Source of the DNA: Mesorhizobium sp. RMAD-H1
Lineage (GTDB): Bacteria > Pseudomonadota > Alphaproteobacteria > Rhizobiales > Rhizobiaceae
DNA: 64,000 nt
Direction: 5' to 3'
Assembly: GCF_014191375.1 (NCBI RefSeq)
Contig: NZ_JACHWN010000004.1
Location: forward strand, 124,001-188,000
The notes below the pieces were generated by a model that had not been told where the DNA came from, did not search any database, and saw nothing but the letters and a program-made list of their open reading frames with translations. Made by a program: the position numbers and the translations under genes. Shown here piece after piece: positions 49,210 through 58,200 of the stretch; position 1 is the first letter of the stretch, and every line of letters starts with the position of its first letter.

Positions 49210-50076
49210 ATGACCTCCATTCCTGTCGCCTCGCGGGCAGGGTGGCAGATGAAAAGGCCGAGCATCATCCCCGGTTTCGGGCTGACGCTCGGCTTTAGTC
49301 TTGCCTACCTCGCGCTGATCATCCTCATCCCGCTGTCGGGTCTGGTACTGCGCACGACATCGCTGGGCTGGTCCGGCTTCTGGGCCATCGCCACGGATCT
49401 GCGCACGCTGCGCGCGCTTCAGACGAGTTTCGGCACGTCCTTCGTGGCGGCGCTGATCAATGTGGTCTTCGGCGTCATCGTCGCCTGGGTGTTGGTGCGT
49501 TACCGCTTTCCGGGCCGCCGCCTTGTCGATGCCATCGTCGATCTGCCCTTCGCGCTGCCCACGGCCGTGGCCGGCATCGCGCTCACCGCGCTCTATGCGC
49601 CGAATGGCTGGATCGGCAGCCTTGTCGCGCCATTCGGCCTGCGCATCGCCTTCACCAAACTCGGCATCATCGTGGCGCTCACATTCATCGGCCTGCCCTT
49701 TGTCGTGCGCACCGTGCAGCCGGTGATGGAGGAGATCAGCCGCGAGATCGAGGAAGCGGCAGCGACGCTGGGCGCGAGCCGTTTCCAGACGATCTGGCGC
49801 GTGCTTCTTCCGGGCCTGCAGCCGGCTATCCTCACCGGCTTCGCGCTCGCCTTCGCCCGCGCCGTCGGCGAATATGGCTCGGTCATCTTCATCGCCGGCA
49901 ACACGCCCTATCAGACCGAGATCGCGCCGCTCCTGATCGTCATCCGCCTGGAGGAATACGATTATGCGGGCGCGACCGCCGTCGCCACCATCATGCTGAT
50001 CATCGCCTTTGCGATGCTCTTCATCATCAACCTGATCCAGGCTTGGAGCCGCAGGAGGTATGGCTATGGCGCCTAG
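49210..50076 (+). CDS. cysT: Sulfate ABC transporter permease CysT
   Basis: The 288-residue inner-membrane permease has six helices and the binding-protein-dependent signature [20 protein letters not shown], plus [19 protein letters not shown], which is characteristic of CysT/CysU. It pairs with CysW and overlaps its gene by 11 bases. Confidence 0.95.
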   Translation: MTSIPVASRAGWQMKRPSIIPGFGLTLGFSLAYLALIILIPLSGLVLRTTSLGWSGFWAIATDLRTLRALQTSFGTSFVAALINVVFGVIVAWVLVRYRFPGRRLVDAIVDLPFALPTAVAGIALTALYAPNGWIGSLVAPFGLRIAFTKLGIIVALTFIGLPFVVRTVQPVMEEISREIEEAAATLGASRFQTIWRVLLPGLQPAILTGFALAFARAVGEYGSVIFIAGNTPYQTEIAPLLIVIRLEEYDYAGATAVATIMLIIAFAMLFIINLIQAWSRRRYGYGA

Positions 50077-50953
50077 TCCGGTGAAGGTGAGACGGCGCGC
50101 AAGCCATCCCGCGCGCCACAGCGCGGTGACGGAGACGCCCGGCGCGCGCTATGCGCTGATGGCCGCGGCGTTCGTCTTCCTCGCCCTGTTCCTGCTGCTG
50201 CCGCTCGTCTCCGTCTTCGTCGAGGCATTCAGGAAAGGCCCCGGCGAATACATCGCCGCGCTAGTCGAGCCGGACGCGCTCGCGGCGATTCGCCTGACCC
50301 TGCTGGTCGCGGCCATCGCCGTGCCGCTTAACCTCGTCTTCGGCATCGCCGCCGCCTGGGCGATCGCCAAGTTCGAGTTCAAGGGCAAGGCATTCCTGAC
50401 GACGCTGATCGACCTGCCGTTCTCGATCTCGCCGGTCATTTCCGGCCTTGTCTTCGTGCTTCTCTTCGGCAGCCACAGCCTGCTCGGCCCATGGCTGAAG
50501 AGCTACGGCATCGAGGTGCTCTTCGCCGTTCCGGGCATCGTGCTGGCGACGATCTTCGTCACCTTCCCCTTCGTCGCGCGCGAACTCATCCCGCTGATGC
50601 AGGAGCAAGGGACCGGCGACGAGGAGGCAGCGCTGTCCCTGGGCGCCAGCGGCTGGCAGACCTTCCGCTATGTCACGCTGCCCAACATCAAATGGGGCCT
50701 GCTCTACGGCACGCTTCTCTGCAATGCCCGCGCCATGGGAGAGTTCGGCGCCGTGTCGGTGGTTTCAGGCCATATTCGCGGATTGACCAACACCATGCCG
50801 CTGCATGTGGAAATTCTCTATAACGAATACAACTTCGTCGCCGCTTTCGCGGTGGCATCGCTGCTTGCCCTGCTCGCGCTCGTGACGCTGCTTCTCAAAT
50901 CGCTTCTGGAGATGCGATACAGCACGGAGCTTGCAGCCAATAATGGACACTGA
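50066..50953 (+). CDS. cysW: Sulfate ABC transporter permease CysW
   Basis: The 295-residue permease has six helices, [20 protein letters not shown] and the [20 protein letters not shown] cytoplasmic motif. The ATG at 50066 is preferred because AGGAGGT lies at normal distance from it; the ATG at 50060 is only one base after that sequence. The basic N-terminus ([12 protein letters not shown]) is cytoplasmic. Confidence 0.94.
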   Translation: MAPSPVKVRRRASHPARHSAVTETPGARYALMAAAFVFLALFLLLPLVSVFVEAFRKGPGEYIAALVEPDALAAIRLTLLVAAIAVPLNLVFGIAAAWAIAKFEFKGKAFLTTLIDLPFSISPVISGLVFVLLFGSHSLLGPWLKSYGIEVLFAVPGIVLATIFVTFPFVARELIPLMQEQGTGDEEAALSLGASGWQTFRYVTLPNIKWGLLYGTLLCNARAMGEFGAVSVVSGHIRGLTNTMPLHVEILYNEYNFVAAFAVASLLALLALVTLLLKSLLEMRYSTELAANNGH

Positions 50954-50966
50954 AAGGGACTGATGC

Positions 50967-52010
50967 ATGGATGTTCGCGTTGTCGATGTGCGCAAGGAGT
51001 TCGACCGGTTTCCGGCGCTGCACAATGTTTCGCTCGACATCAATTCGGGTGAATTGATCGCGCTGCTCGGACCTTCCGGCTCCGGCAAGACGACGTTGCT
51101 GCGTCTCATCGCCGGGCTGGAAACGCCGACGGAGGGGACGGTCTATTTCGGCGACGAGGATGCCTCGCAGAAGACCGTCCAGGAGCGCAATGTCGGCTTC
51201 GTCTTCCAGCATTATGCGCTCTTCCGCCATATGACGGTGCTCGACAATGTCGGCTTCGGCCTCAAGGTGCGCCCGGGCTCCAGCCGCCCCTCCAAGGAGG
51301 AGATCCGCCGCCGGTCGCTGGAGCTTCTCGATTTCGTCCAGCTCGGCGGGCTGGAGAAGCGTTACCCGACGCAGCTCTCCGGCGGCCAGCGCCAGCGCGT
51401 GGCGCTCGCCCGCGCCATGGCGATCGAGCCGCGCGTGCTGCTGCTCGACGAGCCTTTCGGCGCGCTGGACGCGCAGGTGCGCAAGGAACTGCGCCGCTGG
51501 CTGCGCGAGATCCACGACAAGACCGGCTATACCACCATCTTCGTCACCCACGATCAGGACGAGGCGTTGGAGCTCGCCGACCGCGTGGTCGTCATGAGCC
51601 AGGGCCGTATCGAGCAGGTGGGCACCCCCGACGAGGTCTATGACCAGCCGAATTCGCCCTTCGTCTACGGCTTCATCGGCGAATCGAGCGCGCTTCCCGT
51701 GAAAGTCGAGAATGGCGTGGTCTGGAGCGCCGACCGCAATATCGGCTTGTCTGCGGATGGCGTGCCGGATGGCGACGCCACCCTCTATTTCCGCCCGCAC
51801 GATGTGGAATTGCTCAACGGCTCCGGCCATTGCATCGCCGGCACGGTCGTGGCGAGCCGCCGGGCAGGCGGCACGCGCCGCGTCGAGCTGGAGGTCGGCG
51901 GCGGGCGCGACCGTGTCGAGATAGAGGTCCCCGCCGAGCACCCGGCCGCCGACAAGAGCCGCGTCGCCTTCAGGCCGAAGCACTGGAAGCTCTTTTCGGC
52001 CAAGGATTAG
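50967..52010 (+). CDS. cysA: Sulfate ABC transporter ATP-binding protein CysA
   Basis: The 347-residue ATPase has Walker [10 protein letters not shown] (35-43), signature LSGGQRQR, Walker [13 protein letters not shown] and H-loop [10 protein letters not shown], then a C-terminal TOBE-like regulatory region (about 240-347). It completes sbp-cysTWA and lies 13 bases after cysW. Confidence 0.95.
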   Translation: MDVRVVDVRKEFDRFPALHNVSLDINSGELIALLGPSGSGKTTLLRLIAGLETPTEGTVYFGDEDASQKTVQERNVGFVFQHYALFRHMTVLDNVGFGLKVRPGSSRPSKEEIRRRSLELLDFVQLGGLEKRYPTQLSGGQRQRVALARAMAIEPRVLLLDEPFGALDAQVRKELRRWLREIHDKTGYTTIFVTHDQDEALELADRVVVMSQGRIEQVGTPDEVYDQPNSPFVYGFIGESSALPVKVENGVVWSADRNIGLSADGVPDGDATLYFRPHDVELLNGSGHCIAGTVVASRRAGGTRRVELEVGGGRDRVEIEVPAEHPAADKSRVAFRPKHWKLFSAKD

Positions 52011-52295
52011 TATTCTTTTTCTCCGTACGGCCCGCATTCACAAGGCGCGCAGAACCGCCTTGCGGATGCCTGTCTTCTAACGCAAGATTACCGGGCAGAA
52101 CGATTTGTGCGTTGCGGATAAAACGATTTAGCCGGACTGAAGCCGCGTCTGACGCAATTTGGCCAAAACTGGCCAGCAACCACGGGTCGGGGGCTGGGGC
52201 GCATCGTTTCAACGGGATGCGGCGCAACCCGTCTGCTCCGGGGCAACTGCCCGGACGCTTGAAAAAAGTCTCATTCATAAAGGCTACAGAGGCAT
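52011..52295. other. Upstream region of the cyclic glucan synthase gene
   Basis: This 285-base gap holds a small hairpin at 52041-52062 (CAAGGCG with CGCCTTG, eight-base loop) that may end the cysA transcript, but no T-run follows it. No coding frame or clear promoter was identified for the following gene. Confidence 0.4.
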
Positions 52296-55200
52296 ATGCC
52301 GGCTTTGTCTTTTACCGTTTCGTCTTTCTTTTCCCGCAAGCCAGAGGGAAAGCTCATTCCTGAACTGCCGATTCCGATCCGGGCGTCCTACAAATCCCCG
52401 GAGGATCTGCAGAAGCTTGCGGCCGCTGTCGCCCGCAATGAGAATATCCGGCTGCCGGAATACGAGCCCTTCGCATTCGATAAGCGCCTGTCGGAAAATG
52501 CCCGACTGATCCTGCATGTCTACCGTACGTCGGACGCCGCCTCCCGCGCCGGGGAGACGATCACGCCGGCCGCGCAATGGCTCCTCGACAACCATTATAC
52601 GGTGGACAAGAACATCCAGCAGGTGCGTCGCGATCTGCCCGCGCGCTTCCTCCGGCAATTGCCGCCCTTCCCGCCGGTCGAGGGCATGCCGCGCATCTTC
52701 GCGCTGGCCTGGCTCTATGTCGCCCATACCGACAGCAATTTTTCGCTGAAGACGCTGACGGCCATCGTCAACGGCTTCCAGACGGTGGAACCCCTGCGCA
52801 TCGGCGAATTGTGGGCGCTGCCCTCCGCCGTCCGTTTCGTGCTCATCGAGAATGCCCGCCGCCTGGCGCTGCGCGTCGACCGCGCCCGCCGGATGCGCAA
52901 TTTCGCCAACAGCGTGGCCGACGAGATCGCCCTTGCCGGGTCCAAGGAGGAGCTGGACCAGGTTCTGTCGAAATATGGCGATGCCGCCTGCGACACGACC
53001 TTCGCGACCCACCTGCTTTATCGCCTGCGCGGCAGTTCCAACGATGTGGGCGCCGCTGCCGACTGGCTGGAGAGCGAACTCGAAAAGCACGGCAGCGATG
53101 CCGAGGACGCCATCATCCAGGAGCATGCCCGCCAGTCGACCGGCGGCGTCTCGATGGGCAACATCATCCGCAGCCTGAAGGCGATCGACGACGTGGACTG
53201 GACCTCGTGGTTCGAGACCGTCAATGAGGTCGATGCCATCCTGCGTGAGCACAGCGATTTCCAGAAGCTCGATTTCCGCTCCCGCAATGCCTATCGCGTC
53301 ACGATCGAGAAGATGGCGCGCCATTCCCGGATGGGCGAGATCGACATCACCTGGGCGGCGCTGCGGCTTGCCGAGGACGGCAACCGCGCGGAGATCGCCG
53401 GTCATGAGGAAGCGAGGGGCACCGGCGCCGTCGCCTATTACCTGGTCGGCGACGGCAGGCATGAGCTCGAGCGCGTCTGCGGCTACAAGCCGCCGCTTTC
53501 CCTGCGGCTGCTGCGCTTCTACCGCGGCCTCGGCCTCTGGGGCCTGGCGGTGCCGATCGCGATCTTCACGCTGGTCGCGCTTGCCCTCGTTCACTATTGT
53601 CTGGGGTGGCTCGGCGTGTCCTCGGGCATGGCCACCGCCTTCACGCTTCTCGCCGTCTTCCCGGCGGTCGAGGCGGCATATGCGCTCTTCAATTCGCTGG
53701 TGCCGTGGTTCGTCCAGCCGACGCGGCTCATCGGCTATGAGTATAAGGAAGGCGTGCCGGCCGAGGCGCGCACGCTGGTGGCGGTGCCGACCTTCATCAC
53801 TTCGCGCGATTCCGTCGACGAGCATATCCGCAACCTCGAGGTCCACTATCTCACCAATCCGCGCGGCGAGGTCTATTTCGCTCTCGTCAGCGACTGGGTC
53901 GATTCCGACCAGGAGATGACGGCGGCGGATATGGAGGTGCTCGAATATGCGCGCGCCGAGATCGCCAAGCTCAACTATCACTATACCGGCGAAGGCCAGC
54001 CCCGTTTCTTCATCCTGCACCGCCGCCGCCTCTATAATCCCAAGCAGGGCTGCTGGATGGGCTGGGAGCGCAAGCGCGGCAAGCTGCACGAGCTGAACCT
54101 GCTCCTGCGCGGCGACCAGGATACGAGCTTCTTCCCGGCTGACGAAAGGCTGCCCTCGGGCGTGAAATTCGTCATGACGCTCGATGCCGACACGAGGCTG
54201 ACGCCGGAATCGGTCACCTATCTCTCCGGCAAGCTCAGCCATCCGTTGAACCGCCCGGTCTTCGATGAGAAGACGGGCCGCGTGGTGCGTGGCTACGGCA
54301 TTCTGCAGCCGCGCGTCACCCCGTCGCTGACGACCGGCGACGACGCCTCGTTCCTGCAGCGCGTCTTTTCGGTCAATCGCGGCATCGACCCTTACGTGTT
54401 CGCCGTTTCCGACGTCTATCAGGATCTCCTGGGCGAGGGCACCTTCACAGGCAAGGGTCTTTACGAGATCGATACGTTCGAAAAGGCGATGGCCGGGCGC
54501 ATCGAGGAAAACACCATCCTCAGCCACGATCTGCTCGAAGGCGGCTATGCCCGCAGCGCGCTCGTCAGCGATGTGGAGGTCGTAGAGGACTACCCGACCG
54601 GCTACAATGTCGACATCTCGCGCCACCATCGCTGGGCGCGCGGCGACTGGCAGCTTCTGCCCTATCTCTTCTCGACCGACCGCGGCGTCAACCCGATCAC
54701 ACGCTGGAAGATGGCGGACAATCTGCGCCGCTCATTGAACCCGATCTTCTGGGTTCTCGCGTCCATTGCCGGCTGGACATTCCTGCCGCTCGGGGTCGCG
54801 GCCCTATGGCAGTTCTTCCTGCTGGCCAGCATGTTCGTCGCGCCGACCTTCGGCCTGATCACCAATCTGATCCCGGCCAGCATGGATTATTCGCTGAAGG
54901 GCCATCTGCAGTCGATCCTCACCGATATCACGCTCGGCATAGCGGATGTGGCGCTGCGCACCACATTCATCGCCCATTCGGCCTACCTGATGGCGGATGC
55001 GATTGTACGGACCCTCTATCGTCTCACCGTCTCGCATCGCGATCTCCTGGAGTGGCGCACCGCCGCGCAGGCGAAATCCTCGCCCGACACGCTCGGCTAT
55101 TATACGAGGCTGATGTGGCCGGCCATGGCCATCGCCGTCTTCGGGCTCATGATGCCGCTCCTCTTCGAAAGCAAGGCGTTCCCCATCGCGGTGCCCTTCG

Positions 55201-58200
55201 CGTTCATCTGGTTCTTCTCCCCGCTCATCGCCTGGCTCGTCAGCCGCTCGGCCAAGCCGCAGGATACGCTGGAGGTCCGCTCCTCCGACAAGGGCGATCT
55301 GCGCCGTTTCGCCCGCCGCACCTGGCGCTATTTCGAGACCTTCACCACCGACGAGCACAATCATCTGCCGCCCGACAATTTCCAGGAAGATCCCTTCCCG
55401 ATCGTGGCGCCGCGCACCTCGCCGACCAATATCGGCGTCTATCTTCTCTCCGTCATCGCCGCGCGCGATTTCGGCTGGATCGGCTTCGACGACGCGCTGG
55501 ACCGCATCGACAAGACCCTTTCCACCGTCGAAAGGATGGAGAAATATCGCGGCCATCTCTACAACTGGTACGATACGACCAGCCTGAAGCCGCTGATGCC
55601 GCTCTATGTCTCCTCCGTCGACAGCGGCAATCTGGCGGGCCATCTGGTCACCCTCTCCTCGGCGCTCGAGGAATGGGCCGAGGCCCCCTCCGTCTATCTC
55701 CAGAGCGATCTCGACGGCATTCTCGACGTCAACGACATTCTCGAGGAGACGATCGCGGAAATCCCCGACGACAGGCGCATCCTGCGGCCGCTGCGCCGCC
55801 GGCTGGAGGAGCGGATATCCAATTTCCGCCGTGCCGTCCGCTCGGTGAAGGAGGAGCCGGAAACCGCCTCCTTCCGCACCATCAATCTCTCGCTCTTCGC
55901 CAACGACATCGTCAAGCTGACCGATGAGCTCAACAGCGAGATCGGCAGCCCCGAGAGCCTCGCCGCCAGCCAGTGGGCGCGCATCCTCGTCGATACCTGC
56001 AAGGCGCATACGGACGACGCGATCGGCGAGCATGACACGGACGCGCTGCGCGAGCGGCTGCGCACCCTTGCCACCCGCGCCCGGCAGCTCGCCTTCGACA
56101 TGCAGTTCGATTTCCTCGAGCGCAAGGAGCGCCGCCTGCTCTCCATCGGCTACCGCGTGCAGGAAAACGAGCTCGACGAGAGCTGCTATGACCTTCTGGC
56201 CTCCGAAGCCCGGCTGGCGAGCCTCTTCGCCATCGCCAAGGGTGATATCCCGGTCGACCACTGGTTCCGCCTCGGTCGGCTCCTCGTTCCCGTCGGCTGG
56301 AAGGGGGCGCTCCTTTCCTGGTCCGGCTCGATGTTCGAATATCTGATGCCGCCGCTGGTGATGACCGAGCCGCTCGGTTCGCTGCTCGACCAGACCAACA
56401 AGCTGGTCGTCAAGCGCCAGATCGAGTATGCGACCTCGCGTGGGCTTCCCTGGGGCATCTCCGAAGCCGCCTATAATGCCCGCGATCCCGACATGAACTA
56501 TCAGTACACCAATTTCGGTGTGCCGACGCTGGGCCTGAAGCGCGGCCTTTCGCGCAATGCGGTGATCGCCCCCTATGCCAGCCTGCTCGCCGCGCAGTAC
56601 CAGCCGGCGGAAGCCGTGGCCAATCTCAAGCGTCTGCAGGCGCTCGGCGCGCTCGGCCCCTACGGCTTCCACGATTCGGTGGATTTCACGCCCTCGCGCG
56701 TCCGCGAGGGGGAGAAATGCGCCGTCGTCCGCAACTACTATGCACACCACAGCGGCATGTCGATCATCGCCGTCGACAACGTCATCTTCGACGGCCGCAT
56801 GCGCGAGCGCTTTCACAGTGATCCCGTCATCGAGGCGGCGGAGCTCTTGCTGCAGGAGAAGGCGCCGCGCGAAATCCCGATGGTGCACGCCAAGACGGAA
56901 AATCCGATGCGCGTCGACGACGGCGGCTTCGACGATGCGCCCATGCGCATCATCGAAACGCCGCTCAAGGCGCCTCGCGCCACCCAGCTCATGTCCAACG
57001 GACAGTATGCGGTGATGCTGACGGCCAACGGCTCGGGCTACAGCCGCTGGAACAATCTGTCGATCACCCGCTTCCAGCCGGATGCGGCGGAAGACATGCA
57101 GGGAACCTTCCTGTTCCTGCGCGATGTGGAAACCGGCAACTGGTGGTCCGCCACCGGCGAGCCGACCCGCAGCGCCGAGGGCGAGGCCAAGGTCGTCTTC
57201 ACCGACGACAAGGCCGAGTTCTTCAAGACCGTCGGCGACATCAGCACCGTCGTCGAGTGCATCGTCGCCTCCGAATGCAATGGCGAGGGCCGGCGCATCG
57301 ACCTCATCAACACCAGCGCGCGCGATCGCGTCATCGAGGTGACCTCCTATGCCGAGCTGGTGCTGACCACCGATGACGTGGACAGCGCCCATCCGGCTTT
57401 CGCCAAGATGTTCGTCGAGACGGAGATCGCCGCCAACGGCACGACGATCTATGCCACCCGGCGCAAGCGCGCGCCCTCGGATCCCGATATTCATGTCGCG
57501 CATTTCGTCGCCGACCTGAGCGGTGCCGCGCGCGAGGCGGAGGCGGAAACCGACCGCCGCGTGTTCATCGGCCGCGGCCGCAGCCTGCGCAATCCGGCGG
57601 CGTTCGACGCGGATGGCCATCTGACCGGCAGCCAGGGATGCGTGCTCGACGCGATCGCCTCCGTGCGCTGCCGCGTGCGCGTTCCCGCGCGCAAGAAGGT
57701 AAGCCTTGTCTTCTGGACGCTCGCCAGCGACTCGCGCGCCGGGATCGAGGAAGCCGTTTCGCGCTACCGCCATCCCGAGTGCTTCGCCCGCGAGTTCTCC
57801 TTGTCCTGGACGCGCTCGCAGGTGCGCCTGCATCATATCGGCATCGGTCCCGCGCAGGCCGCCGAATACCAGAAGGTCGCGACCTATCTGCTCTATCCCG
57901 ACCGGGCGCTCCGCCAGCCGCCGGAGGCGATCGCTTCGGGCCTCGGCCCGCAATCGGATCTCTGGCCGCTCTCCATATCGGGCGATTTCCCGATCTTCGC
58001 TTTGCGCATGGACAGCGAGGCCGCGCTCGACGTGCTGCGTGACGTGCTCCAGGCACAGGAATACTGGCGTGCCAAGGGGCTTGTGGTCGATGTCGTCGCC
58101 ATCAACGAGCGCGCCTTCTCTTATGCGCAGGATTTCCACCGCGGCATCGAGTGGATCTGCGACAATTACCGCGCCCGCGGCGCTCATCAGGGGCCGCGCC